Source: Psychrobacter luti (GTDB taxonomy: Bacteria > Pseudomonadota > Gammaproteobacteria > Pseudomonadales > Moraxellaceae). Taken from it: a DNA stretch of 64,000 bases. This document shows, one piece after another, positions 54,730 through 63,845 of this stretch (within the stretch, counting starts at the first letter, position 1; each line of letters starts with the position of its first letter). The notes beneath the pieces are model-generated. The model saw only the letters and a program-made list of their open reading frames with translations, was not told where the DNA came from and did no database searches. The position numbers were made by a program, and so were the translations under genes. The stretch covers positions 774,788-838,787 of the forward strand of contig NZ_JACHXL010000001.1 of assembly GCF_014192115.1 (NCBI RefSeq). The letters are read 5' to 3'.

Positions 54730-55929
54730 ATGAAACATAACCTTGAGGTGAGCTCAAATGCTCGCCGAACTCAGTATTTCCAAGTATTTTTGATGGGCGT
54801 CAGCGCCTTTATTATGAATACCACCGAATTTGTCCCCGTTGCCCTATTAAGTGACATCGCCCAAGATTTTTCCATCACTACGGCTGAGACTGGCTGGATG
54901 TTGACGCTGTATGCGTGGATTGTCGCAGCCATGTCACTACCATTGATGCTGCTCACCAGTCGCTTTGAGCGTAAAAGCTTACTCTTAGGCTTGTTTGTGG
55001 TTTTTATTGCCAGCCACGCCTTGTCAGTATTTGCTTGGAGTTTTGATGTATTGCTGATTAGCCGCGTTGGTATTGCGCTATCACACGCGATATTTTGGTC
55101 CATCACCGCCGCGATTGCGATACGCGTGGCACCGGAAGGCAAAAAAGCACTGGCGCTTAGTGTACTCGCGACCGGTACCTCATTGGCAATGGTACTTGGC
55201 GTGCCACTAGGGCGCTTAGTTGGTCAATGGTTTGGCTGGCGGGCAACCTTTGGTGGTATTGGGGCAATTGCTTTTGTCGTATTTGTACTGCAAATGAGAC
55301 TGTTGCCAACATTGCCTAGCATGTTTGAAGGCTCATTTAGAAAAATTCCAGAATTGCTCAAAAATCCCTTGTTGGTCTGTTTGTATTTACTTATTTTACT
55401 GGTCTTTACCGCTCACTATACCGCTTATTCTTATATAGAGCCTTTTATGCGGCAAGTCGGTGCAATCAGTGAAAACGCCGCGACTGTCGTCTTGCTATTA
55501 TTTGGAGTGGCAGGGATTGCAGGCAGTGTGATATTCAGTCGTTGGGGTGATCGTTTTAATACCAGATTGATGCTGATATCGATAATATTAATGCTGCTAT
55601 CTATGCTAGTGCTGCTATTTGCCGTGACATCCATCTGGGCGCTGAGCTTGATTGCGTTACTTTGGGGCGCGGCGCTTATGCTGCTGATTATCTCCATGCA
55701 AGCCAAAGTCATCATGGTTGATGTCACGGCGCAAGACATGTTGATGTCAATGTTCTCAGGCATCATTAACTTAGGGATTGGTGCAGGTGCGCTGTTTGGT
55801 GGTTATGCAGTGACGCATATTTCAATATCAAGCGTCGGCTATGTTGGCGCAGCTATCGCCAGTGTGTCGCTGCTCTTGATGTTATTTATGATAAAGCGTT
55901 TTCCTGAATTAAGCAGAAGACTTGGTTAA
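54730..55929 (+). CDS. sotB: MFS sugar efflux transporter, SotB-like
   Basis: 399 residues from ATG 54730. Twelve membrane spans with MNTTEFVPVALLSDIAQDF at helix 1, RFERKSLLLGLFVVF (the MFS loop 2-3 motif) and GVPLGRLVGQWFGWRATFG (motif C). This is the pattern of SotB/YdeA of the DHA1 family, which exports arabinose and IPTG-like sugars in E. coli. No operon partner is evident. Confidence 0.9.
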   Translation: MKHNLEVSSNARRTQYFQVFLMGVSAFIMNTTEFVPVALLSDIAQDFSITTAETGWMLTLYAWIVAAMSLPLMLLTSRFERKSLLLGLFVVFIASHALSVFAWSFDVLLISRVGIALSHAIFWSITAAIAIRVAPEGKKALALSVLATGTSLAMVLGVPLGRLVGQWFGWRATFGGIGAIAFVVFVLQMRLLPTLPSMFEGSFRKIPELLKNPLLVCLYLLILLVFTAHYTAYSYIEPFMRQVGAISENAATVVLLLFGVAGIAGSVIFSRWGDRFNTRLMLISIILMLLSMLVLLFAVTSIWALSLIALLWGAALMLLIISMQAKVIMVDVTAQDMLMSMFSGIINLGIGAGALFGGYAVTHISISSVGYVGAAIASVSLLLMLFMIKRFPELSRRLG

Positions 55930-55977
55930 GCAAAAGACTCGGTTAATTAGAGAAGTCTGATAATAAATAAGGCTATA

Positions 55978-56012
55978 AAAAATGCCAGCCACTTAAAGGG
56001 GCTGGCATTTTG
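55978..56012. terminator. Bidirectional terminator between sotB and arfB
   Basis: AATGCCAGCC pairs with GGCTGGCATT around 9 nt, with AAAAA on the left and TTTT on the right. It ends both convergent genes. Confidence 0.85.
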
Positions 56013-56051
56013 CTGCTTGCTTTATTTAAAAGTATCAAAAAAGAAACCTAT

Positions 56052-56465
56052 TTAAAAATCTACCTTACCGCGTAAGGCTTTGGTTTTACCGCGCTGGGTC
56101 TTTGCATCAACGCGTTTACGTTTGGCATTTCTGCTAGGTTTGGTAGCTTTGCGGGTTTTATTGACATGAGTTGATTTGATAATAAAGCTTTGCAGCCGCT
56201 CCAAGGCATCAATTCGATTACGTTCTTGGGTACGAAATTGCTGCGCCTTAATAATTAGTACGCCTTCTTTAGTGATTCGATTGTCTTTACTGTCCAATAA
56301 ACGCTGTTTAATGACATCGCTCAAGCTCGAAGCATGAATATCAAAGCGCAAATGAATCGCAGAAGAGACTTTATTGACATTTTGCCCTCCAGCGCCCTGC
56401 GCACGTATCGCGCTAATTTCTACTTCATTGTCATTAAGGATGATGGTATTACTGATAAAAATCAT
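56052..56465 (-). CDS. arfB: Alternative ribosome-rescue factor ArfB
   Basis: 137 residues. RAQGAGGQNVNKVSSAIHLRFDI carries the GGQ motif that hydrolyses peptidyl-tRNA, and the C-terminal basic tail (KTRKATKPSRNAKRKRVDAK) enters the empty mRNA channel of stalled ribosomes. The length fits ArfB/YaeJ (about 140). It stands alone. Confidence 0.95.
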   Translation of the reverse strand: MIFISNTIILNDNEVEISAIRAQGAGGQNVNKVSSAIHLRFDIHASSLSDVIKQRLLDSKDNRITKEGVLIIKAQQFRTQERNRIDALERLQSFIIKSTHVNKTRKATKPSRNAKRKRVDAKTQRGKTKALRGKVDF

Positions 56466-56694
56466 AAAATGCTTTTCTATATCGTTAATAGGTAAGATAA
56501 ATGATAAAGCATTATCTATATTTTGGGCACTTTAAAAAGTTACAAGGCAACAGGTAGAAGTTTTCCAAATATAGTAATAACGGCGCAAGCTCACAAATTT
56601 ATCGCAGCCAATCGCAATCCATTAATACTCGCATATTTAACATTGCTTTTGAATCCTTATACTATTTATCATTATTACCTATATACAATCAAAT

Positions 56695-56725
56695 AAAAAC
56701 CGCATGCTATTTATTGACATGCGGC
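56695..56725 (-). terminator. Terminator after the SDR operon
   Basis: CCGCATG and CATGCGG pair around an 11-nt loop. On the minus strand TTTTTATT follows. It is 30 bp past the stop of the gene at 56754. Confidence 0.8.
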
Positions 56726-56753
56726 TCTAGCAATTCATCTGACATAGTATAAA

Positions 56754-57518
56754 TTACGCCAACATGCCGCCGTCAACGACTATCGTTGCGCCAGTGGTAT
56801 AACTTGATGCGTCAGACACCAAATACAATACCGTGCCCGCCATTTCATCAGGATGGGCAACACGCCCCAACGGGATTGCATGCAGCGCCATTTTTAAGAC
56901 TTTGTCATTGGTCGTTAAAGCAGAGGCAAACTTAGTATCGGTTAAACCTGGCAATAAGGCGTTGACGCGAATGTTTAATGGACCACATTCTTTGGCAAAA
57001 GCTTTGGTCATGCTAATAACCGCCGCTTTAGTGATTGAGTAGATTCCTTGCTTGTCACCCGCGACCAAGCCATTGACCGATGCGGTATTTAAAATCACCC
57101 CACCGCCCTGTTCGCGCATCATTTTTCCCGCTGCCATCGACATAAAGAAATAACCACGAATATTGACTTCGACCGTTTTATCAAAAGCTGCTAAATCAGT
57201 ATCTAAAATATGACCGTAATAAGGATTTGCTGCAGCATTGTTCACTAAGATATCGATTTGACCAAATTCGCTTTTGATGTGCTCAAAAATAGCATCAATT
57301 TGATCCATCTCGCCCACATGACAGGCAAAAGCGCTGGCTTTATGACCATCATCGATGATGCTATCCGCGACCGCTTGGCAAGCATCAATCTTACGGCTAG
57401 AGACAATTACATGCGCGCCTCTTGACGCCAATAAGCGGGCGATAGATTCGCCAATACCGCGGCTCGCACCCGTAACCAAAGCAATCTTACCCGTTAAATC
57501 AAATAAATCTTTCATCAT
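56754..57518 (-). CDS. SDR-family oxidoreductase
   Basis: 254 residues. ALVTGASRGIGESIARLLA binds the dinucleotide and NNAAANPYYG, then Y-S-I-T-K (YSITKAAVISMTKAFA) gives the catalytic Tyr and Lys. VRVNALLPGLTDTKF follows. The C-terminal TGATIVVDGGMLA is typical. It is the last of four genes on one strand (59411, 58347, 57561, 56754) that look like an operon with gaps of 3 to 53 bp. The substrate is unknown. Confidence 0.93.
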   Translation of the reverse strand: MMKDLFDLTGKIALVTGASRGIGESIARLLASRGAHVIVSSRKIDACQAVADSIIDDGHKASAFACHVGEMDQIDAIFEHIKSEFGQIDILVNNAAANPYYGHILDTDLAAFDKTVEVNIRGYFFMSMAAGKMMREQGGGVILNTASVNGLVAGDKQGIYSITKAAVISMTKAFAKECGPLNIRVNALLPGLTDTKFASALTTNDKVLKMALHAIPLGRVAHPDEMAGTVLYLVSDASSYTTGATIVVDGGMLA

Positions 57519-57560
57519 TATTCCTTATATTTTTAAATATTTTAATAAATACTTTTGATG

Positions 57561-58343
57561 TTAAGCCAGCATACCGCCATCAAGGGTAAAGGCATGACCA
57601 TTCATAAAGCTGCTTTCATCACTCGCAAGCCATGCAATCGCGCCCGATACCTCATCAACTTCACCCAAACGGCGTAGTGGACTGGCTTTTATCGTCGCTT
57701 GCTGGGCGCGCTCGTCCATATTAGCCATGGTATTACGCACCATTGGCGTATCGATAAAGCTTGGGCACACGGCATTAAAGCGAATATTGACGCGAGCATA
57801 TTCATGGGCAGCAGATTTGGTCAGACCCATCACGCCATGCTTAGCAGCACTATATGCTGACAGCAACGGCGCTGAACGCAGGCCTGCGATAGACGCTATA
57901 TTAATCACATGGCCGCCGCCATTGGGCGCCATACAAGTAACTGCCGCACGCATACAATGCCAAACACCTTTTAAGTTAACGGCGATATTACGATCAAAAT
58001 CATCATCACTTAATTCATGCATCGGTGCAGGCTGATGGTCAATACCCGCATTATTTACCACGACATCAAGACCACCAAGCTCTTTCATAGCAAAGGCAAA
58101 TAAGACGCGCACTTCATCGCCACTGGTCACATCGACCTTTTTAAAGACGATGCTGTTGCCAGCATCTTGTGCTTGCTTAGCAACAGCAGCACCCATCTCT
58201 TCTGCCATATCACCGATAACGACTTTCGCACCGCGACTGGCTAACAATAACGCACTTGCTGCACCGATACCTGATGCACCGCCTGTGATTAAGATGCGTT
58301 TACCCGTTACGTCTGATGCAATTCCATTTGTATTCAGTGTCAT
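57561..58343 (-). CDS. SDR-family oxidoreductase
   Basis: 260 residues. RILITGGASGIGAASALLLASRGA binds NAD(P), VVNNAGIDHQPAPMHE is the N-N-A-G motif and YSAAKHGVMGLTK carries the active-site Tyr and Lys. FTLDGGMLA ends it. It begins 3 bp after the MDR gene stop. Possibly a 3-hydroxyacyl-CoA type or alcohol dehydrogenase for the acyl-CoA pathway of this operon. Confidence 0.93.
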   Translation of the reverse strand: MTLNTNGIASDVTGKRILITGGASGIGAASALLLASRGAKVVIGDMAEEMGAAVAKQAQDAGNSIVFKKVDVTSGDEVRVLFAFAMKELGGLDVVVNNAGIDHQPAPMHELSDDDFDRNIAVNLKGVWHCMRAAVTCMAPNGGGHVINIASIAGLRSAPLLSAYSAAKHGVMGLTKSAAHEYARVNIRFNAVCPSFIDTPMVRNTMANMDERAQQATIKASPLRRLGEVDEVSGAIAWLASDESSFMNGHAFTLDGGMLA

Positions 58344-58346
58344 GAT

Positions 58347-59357
58347 TTATCCCTCTACCTTAAGTACCAGTTTGCCGAAGTTTTCACCTTTAAAGAGCAT
58401 CATCAACGTCTCAGGGAATGTCTCGATACCTGCAACGATATGATCTTTTACTTTAATATCACCTGATTGAATCCAGCCAGCAATGTCTTTCATTGCCGTC
58501 GGATACTCTTTGATATTATCGAAGACGACAATACCTTCCATTCGTGCACGATTGACTAATAGAGACAAATAGTTTGATGGACCTTTTGCTTCTGTGGTGT
58601 TGTTATATTGGCTAATCGCACCGCAAATCACAATACGCGCATGCAGGTTAATTTGTGTCAGCACGTCATTTAAAATATCGCCGCCGACGTTGTCAAAATA
58701 GACATCGACGCCGTTTGGACAGGTTTCTTTTAACGCTTTTTTTACATTCTCATTCTTATAGTCGATTGCCGCATCAAAACCTAGCTCATCGACTAAGAAT
58801 TTACATTTCTCAGCACCACCCGCGATACCAACCACGCGGCAGCCTTTAATTTTGGCAATTTGCCCAACCAAACCACCAACAGCACCGGCAGCGCCAGAAA
58901 CAACGACCGTCTCGCCAGCTTTTGGCTCGCCCGTTTTTAATAAACCAAAGTAGCCCGTCATACCCGGCATGCCAAGCACACCCAAGTAATAAGACAATGG
59001 CGCAAGGCTTGGATCGATTTTGTGTAGTCCAGTACCATCACTGACTGCATAGGACTGCACGCCGTTATGACCTACGACATAATCGCCGATGGCAAACTTC
59101 TCATGCTTACTTTCGATGACTTTGCCGACAGTACCAGCTCGCATGACATCACCAATCTGTACCGGTGCAATGTAAGACTTAGCATCATTTAACCAACCAC
59201 GCATCGCCGGATCTATCGAGATATACTCAATCTTTATCAGTAACTGACCATCCGTAATAGTTGGTACTTCTGTTTCGGTATAATCCCAAGTCTCAGCGAT
59301 TGGCTCGCCAACTGGTCTTGCTTTGAGGCGCCACTGCTTATTTATCGCGGTCATCAT
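58347..59357 (-). CDS. MDR-family NADP-dependent oxidoreductase (CurA-like)
   Basis: 336 residues. The N-terminal part (IEYISIDPAMRGWLND) and GAAGAVGGLVGQIAKIKGCRVVGIAGG, the NADP-binding loop, are typical of the CurA/prostaglandin reductase group that reduces alpha,beta-unsaturated carbonyls. There are no zinc ligands, as expected. AAGGAATAA precedes the ATG at 59357. The gene lies between an acyl-CoA dehydrogenase and two SDRs. Confidence 0.92.
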   Translation of the reverse strand: MMTAINKQWRLKARPVGEPIAETWDYTETEVPTITDGQLLIKIEYISIDPAMRGWLNDAKSYIAPVQIGDVMRAGTVGKVIESKHEKFAIGDYVVGHNGVQSYAVSDGTGLHKIDPSLAPLSYYLGVLGMPGMTGYFGLLKTGEPKAGETVVVSGAAGAVGGLVGQIAKIKGCRVVGIAGGAEKCKFLVDELGFDAAIDYKNENVKKALKETCPNGVDVYFDNVGGDILNDVLTQINLHARIVICGAISQYNNTTEAKGPSNYLSLLVNRARMEGIVVFDNIKEYPTAMKDIAGWIQSGDIKVKDHIVAGIETFPETLMMLFKGENFGKLVLKVEG

Positions 59358-59410
59358 TTATTCCTTTAAAATTTTATCCGTTATTAATATCAAATAGGGT
59401 TCAAAATTAC

Positions 59411-61231
59411 TTAGAACCACGCTGCCTGCATATCTGTACATACCGCATTGTCGTTATTTAACAAAGCAATATCGCGATTGATTAACGGTAATTCCCAATC
59501 GATAAAGTATTTTGCCACTTGTATTTTGCCATGATAGAAGTTTTGCTTTTCAACATCCTGCGTTGAGCTGTCGTTAATTTCGCTTAGCAATTGCTCAGCC
59601 TTACTCGCTTGGCGTATCCAAATCCAACTCACCACGATGGAGGCAAAGATATTCATCAGTGCTTGCGCATTACCGGTCAGCGTAATGGCTTTTTCTGTTT
59701 GTAAAACCTTGCTTAAGCGTACCAATACTTCATGCAGATGACCCATATAAGGCATCAATTTACCCGCCAGTTTGGCAGTTTCTGGTGTACTAATATTTTC
59801 TAAATCCTGCGTGATTTCACGTTTTAGAACTTGAATACCAAGACCCTTGTTTTGCCATAACTTACGAAATGACAAATCTAACGCTTGCACGCCATTTGTG
59901 CCTTCATGGATAGGATTCAGACGATTGTCACGCCAAAATTGCTCGGCCTGATATTCACGTGTATAGCCTGCGCCGCCCAATACTTGAATACCCAAATCAT
60001 TGGCTTTAGGCCCAAATTCAGACGGCCATGCTTTTAACACTGGGGTTAATAAATCCAGCAATTCTGAAAGCTCATTTTTCAATGCAGCCTCTTCACAAGT
60101 ATTAATACGGTCAATGAGGTTTGAGCCATATAAACACAGTGAAATACCGCCTTCGGTATAGGCTTTTTGCGCCAGTAGCATACGCTTGACATCACCATGA
60201 TTAATAATTGCCGTTGCCGCATCTTCAGGCTTATTATTAGGCGCGATTCTGCCTTGCATTCTGTCTTTGGCATAATCTAACGAATACTGATAACCGCGAT
60301 AGCCAATCATCGCTGCGCCAAAGCCAACGGCAATGCGTGCTTCGTTCATCATTTTGAACATGTAGCGCAAACCAAAATGCTCTTCGCCTATAAGATAGCC
60401 GTGACATTCACCTGCATCACCAAAGCTTAATGTTGTAGAAGTCGCGCCTCTATAGCCAAGCTTATGAATGAGTCCGGTTAAATGCACGTCATTGCGCTCG
60501 CCAACCGATAAATCGTCATTCAGACGATACTTCGGCACAGCAAATAAAGAAATACCTTTGACACCGCCAGGACCACCCGGCACTTTAGCTAAGACCAAAT
60601 GCACGATATTGTCAGACAATTCGTGATCGCCTGCTGAAATATAAATCTTGCTGCCTTTTACGCGATAGCTGCCGTCGTCTTGCTTTACTGCCGTGGTTTT
60701 GATATCGGCAAGCGACGAGCCAGCATGTGGTTCGGTTAACGCCATGGTGCCCGTAAATTCACCCGTCAGCATACGCGGCATAAAGGCATTTTTAATCTCA
60801 TCACTGGCGAAATGTGAGATAACATTAATCGCCGCCGTGGTTAAAAATGGATAAGCAGTGGTCGATGGATTGGCTGCCATAAAATAGCCTGCCACAGCGG
60901 TCATAACCGTTTCGGGTAATTGCATGCCACCATCGTCAAAGCTATAACGACCCGCGATGAAGCCCGACTCGCGGAACGCATCAAAGGCAACTTTTACGTC
61001 ACTTATCATGCTGACTTTTTTGCCATCGAACTGTGGCTCGTTCTTATCCGCCACATGGTTATGAGGCAAGAATAAATTGGTCGCGATTTTATTGGCGGTG
61101 TCTAATACCGCATCGAAGGTTTCGCGGCTGTGTTCTGCAAACTTCGGATGCTCGTTTAAATGTTCAATGCCTAATACATCATATAATTGAAACGGTAATT
61201 CAAAGTCATTGATAAGCGTATCTGCTGCCAT
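59411..61231 (-). CDS. Acyl-CoA dehydrogenase with C-terminal extension
   Basis: 606 residues. TGTMALTEPHAGSSLADIKTTA binds FAD, GSKIYISAGDHELSDNIVHL fits the middle domain, and LGGAGYTREYQAEQFWRDNRLNPIHEGTNGVQALDL carries the catalytic Glu in H-E-G-T-N. The C-terminal 130 residues form an extra helical domain as in the FadE5/AidB-like long acyl-CoA dehydrogenases. It is the first gene of the operon, divergent from the GlxA-type regulator (174-bp gap). Confidence 0.93.
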   Translation of the reverse strand: MAADTLINDFELPFQLYDVLGIEHLNEHPKFAEHSRETFDAVLDTANKIATNLFLPHNHVADKNEPQFDGKKVSMISDVKVAFDAFRESGFIAGRYSFDDGGMQLPETVMTAVAGYFMAANPSTTAYPFLTTAAINVISHFASDEIKNAFMPRMLTGEFTGTMALTEPHAGSSLADIKTTAVKQDDGSYRVKGSKIYISAGDHELSDNIVHLVLAKVPGGPGGVKGISLFAVPKYRLNDDLSVGERNDVHLTGLIHKLGYRGATSTTLSFGDAGECHGYLIGEEHFGLRYMFKMMNEARIAVGFGAAMIGYRGYQYSLDYAKDRMQGRIAPNNKPEDAATAIINHGDVKRMLLAQKAYTEGGISLCLYGSNLIDRINTCEEAALKNELSELLDLLTPVLKAWPSEFGPKANDLGIQVLGGAGYTREYQAEQFWRDNRLNPIHEGTNGVQALDLSFRKLWQNKGLGIQVLKREITQDLENISTPETAKLAGKLMPYMGHLHEVLVRLSKVLQTEKAITLTGNAQALMNIFASIVVSWIWIRQASKAEQLLSEINDSSTQDVEKQNFYHGKIQVAKYFIDWELPLINRDIALLNNDNAVCTDMQAAWF

Positions 61232-61404
61232 AGTATTCTCATTAAATTTAGTTATGCATTGATATTAATCTAATTCATCGCCTTGCCGTATTGTCATTTA
61301 TGACATAATTATGGTCAAATAAGACAAGCATAATTACATTTAATTAGAAAAACGTAGTTGGAAAATACTATTTTTAAAATGTTTCTAAAGGAAATCACAC
61401 AACT

Positions 61405-62427
61405 ATGCCCTACTTTAAACCCTTTAAAGTCATCATTGTCGGTTTCGATGGCGTACTTGGCAGCGCTTTGACAGGAGCGCTAGATTTATTTTCATTTACT
61501 GGCGTCAGTTGGCAACGATTTTTAAATGAGGCAGTAGAGCCGAGGTTTAATGTACAAATCGCCAGCCTAGGTGGTGTTGACATCAGATGCAGCAACCGCT
61601 TAATCATGCAAGCGCATTGCGATATTCAGGAAGTGACAGAGTGCGACTTATTATTAATCCCAACGATTGGGGATTCGATCGATAAAGTATTAAGTCAAAA
61701 CAGGGAATTAATTGTTCATATAAAGCGGCTGGCAAACACCAAAGCGGATATTGCCAGCAACTGTAGCGGCGCTTTCTTTTTGGCAAAGGCAGGTTTGTTA
61801 GATCATAAGATAGCGACGACCCATTGGGGCTATGCGAGTAAATTTAAGGCAGACTTTCCACTGGTTGATTTGCAAGAGAACCAATTTGTCACTCACTCAA
61901 AAAGCCAGTCAAAAGACCAATCAGGCAATATATTTTGTGCAGCGGGCGGTAGCGCCTTTTATGACTTGGGATTATTACTAATCGAGCGCTATTGCGGGCG
62001 CGAGATTTCTACTCAAGTGGCAAAAACTCAGATTATTGATAGTAAACGAGGCAATCAAAACAGTTATACCAATGTGACCTTACATAAGCCGCATTCAGAC
62101 CCGCTGGTCAAGCAAGTGCAAGAGTTTATCGAGGAAAAATTTAAAAGTCCTATTCAAGTGAGCACTTTGGCTGCGATGATTAATATCACCCCGCGCACTT
62201 TAAACAGACGCTTTCAGTCGTCTGTCGCTATGCGTCCGATCGAATATATTCAAGCGGTCAGAATTGAACAGGCAAAACGTTTATTAGAGTCAGGAAATGT
62301 CACGATAAAATCGTTGGCGGAGCAAGTTGGCTACGATGATATCTCATCATTCACTCGGCTTTTTAAGCGTGCCACTGAGCTGACCCCGAAAGAGTATCAA
62401 GATAAGTTTTCGCGCTTAGCGATTTAA
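61405..62427 (+). CDS. GlxA-family AraC-type regulator
   Basis: 340 residues. The N-terminal DJ-1/PfpI-like domain has ADIASNCSGAFFLAKAGLLDH with the nucleophile-position Cys, followed by TTHWGYASKF. The C-terminal domain has two helix-turn-helix parts: VSTLAAMINITPRTLNRRFQ and TIKSLAEQVGYDDISSFTRLFKRATELTPKEY. It is divergent from the acyl-CoA dehydrogenase operon and most likely controls it. Confidence 0.92.
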   Translation: MPYFKPFKVIIVGFDGVLGSALTGALDLFSFTGVSWQRFLNEAVEPRFNVQIASLGGVDIRCSNRLIMQAHCDIQEVTECDLLLIPTIGDSIDKVLSQNRELIVHIKRLANTKADIASNCSGAFFLAKAGLLDHKIATTHWGYASKFKADFPLVDLQENQFVTHSKSQSKDQSGNIFCAAGGSAFYDLGLLLIERYCGREISTQVAKTQIIDSKRGNQNSYTNVTLHKPHSDPLVKQVQEFIEEKFKSPIQVSTLAAMINITPRTLNRRFQSSVAMRPIEYIQAVRIEQAKRLLESGNVTIKSLAEQVGYDDISSFTRLFKRATELTPKEYQDKFSRLAI

Positions 62428-62506
62428 CTTTATAGCAGATGCCTTTTGAAAGTAATAGGTTGCTGCTGTGATATGTTCTCTGCAGACTCTGAAGTGGCGA
62501 AGTTAC

Positions 62507-62533
62507 ACAGCAAGCAAAGAAAATTTATCACAG
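62507..62533. repeat. Short dispersed repeat, copy 2
   Basis: ACAGCAAGCAAA followed by GAAAATTTAT and CACAG, nearly as at 42409. It is 26 bp past the stop of the LD-carboxypeptidase gene on the minus strand. Confidence 0.5.
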
Positions 62534-62558
62534 CAAAAAAACTTTATAGACCTAAATT

Positions 62559-63845
62559 TTATTGCCACAACCCTTCGACATGAATCGCATCAGCTTTAAT
62601 TGTTGGATAATCCGTAAATGTTAATTGGTAGCCGCCGATTGCATTGGGGCTAATTTGACACCTTGCCCCCAGTGGAAAGCTGTGTTTTTGTCCAATATGA
62701 CCAAAGCTCATGCCGCTATAAATAGGCAATCCTGTCAGCTTATGCAATTGACGAACCACCGTGGCGACATCATAACGCTTGTCATAACTGTCCTCACCTG
62801 TACTCGATAATGCGCCAAATACGATTGCTTGCTGACCTTTAAACGCGCCTCCTAGATACAAATCATACAGCATGCGCTCAATACGATAGGCTTGCTCGCC
62901 CACATCTTCTAAAAATACAATACCGCCGTCAATACGTGGTAAATACTCACTACCTGCTAGCGCGGATACCACACTCAGATTGCCACCCCAAATAGTGCCA
63001 GTTATCGTTTTAGGCTCAGCTTTTGTCAAAATACTCGGTAAATTCTGACTCGTTAACGAGGCATCTGCTATATTGATAGCCAAATTAGGATTGGTTAATG
63101 CTTCCGCAAACTGTCGGCAACTGACTCGATTGGGTTTGATCTTACCAAACTCACTATAAAGCATCGGTGCGGCAAGCGAGCTCATGTTTCCTTTTGCCAA
63201 TAGCGCGCACTGGATGGCTGTAACATCACTAAAACCTGCGAGTATCGTGCCCCGCTCTTTCATAATGCGCCCAAGCGTCGACCAATCAACCATCGGCAAT
63301 AGACGCACAGCACCATAGCCACCGCGTACGCCAAGCAGTAATCTGGGTGCAGCGATTGCTCCCGTCGCAATATTTTGCAAGTCACTGGCTCGCTGTGAAT
63401 CGGTACCTGCAAAACGCAGATACTGCCGAGTGGTAATCGCAGGATTATCCACCTTAAAACCCGCACAAGCCAAACGATCTAACGCCAATTGATTGCGCTC
63501 ATTACTACCACCGACATTGGAGCTGGCAAAAAGCCGCGTTTCAACATTTGGTATGATACAGCTCGTTTGCGCCTGTAATGTTTCGGGCGCTGCTTCTTGT
63601 AATGGCAGGCTCTCATCCATCAATGCCGTTGGCAGATCATCTTTGGTAAGTTTTGTACTATTATCTTGTTCAATACTACTAGAAGCCAGCGCCTGAGTCA
63701 TGCTTTGGGTTACTAATAATCCTGCCCCCGCACTGATTCCTACTTGACGTAAAAACTGGCGACGATTAAGCCCAGAGATAGTTTCACTCGCTGTATGACC
63801 ATTCTTACTTATATTATCTTTTAATAACTGACTCTTGGCACCCAT
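62559..63845 (-). CDS. ldcA: LD-carboxypeptidase (S66) with Tat signal
   Basis: 428 residues. The N-terminus has a twin-arginine signal (NRRQFLRQVGISAGAGLLVT, about 27-46) followed by AS-S, so the protein is exported folded. The S66 domain follows: LGVRGGYGAVRLLPMVDW, ILAGFSDVTAIQ with the nucleophile Ser, FLEDVGEQAYRIERML with a Glu and SFGHIGQKHSFPLG with a His, as in the Ser-Glu-His triad. These cut the D-Ala end from tetrapeptides during murein recycling. Family members are usually cytosolic, so a Tat-exported form is unusual. Confidence 0.9.
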   Translation of the reverse strand: MGAKSQLLKDNISKNGHTASETISGLNRRQFLRQVGISAGAGLLVTQSMTQALASSSIEQDNSTKLTKDDLPTALMDESLPLQEAAPETLQAQTSCIIPNVETRLFASSNVGGSNERNQLALDRLACAGFKVDNPAITTRQYLRFAGTDSQRASDLQNIATGAIAAPRLLLGVRGGYGAVRLLPMVDWSTLGRIMKERGTILAGFSDVTAIQCALLAKGNMSSLAAPMLYSEFGKIKPNRVSCRQFAEALTNPNLAINIADASLTSQNLPSILTKAEPKTITGTIWGGNLSVVSALAGSEYLPRIDGGIVFLEDVGEQAYRIERMLYDLYLGGAFKGQQAIVFGALSSTGEDSYDKRYDVATVVRQLHKLTGLPIYSGMSFGHIGQKHSFPLGARCQISPNAIGGYQLTFTDYPTIKADAIHVEGLWQ

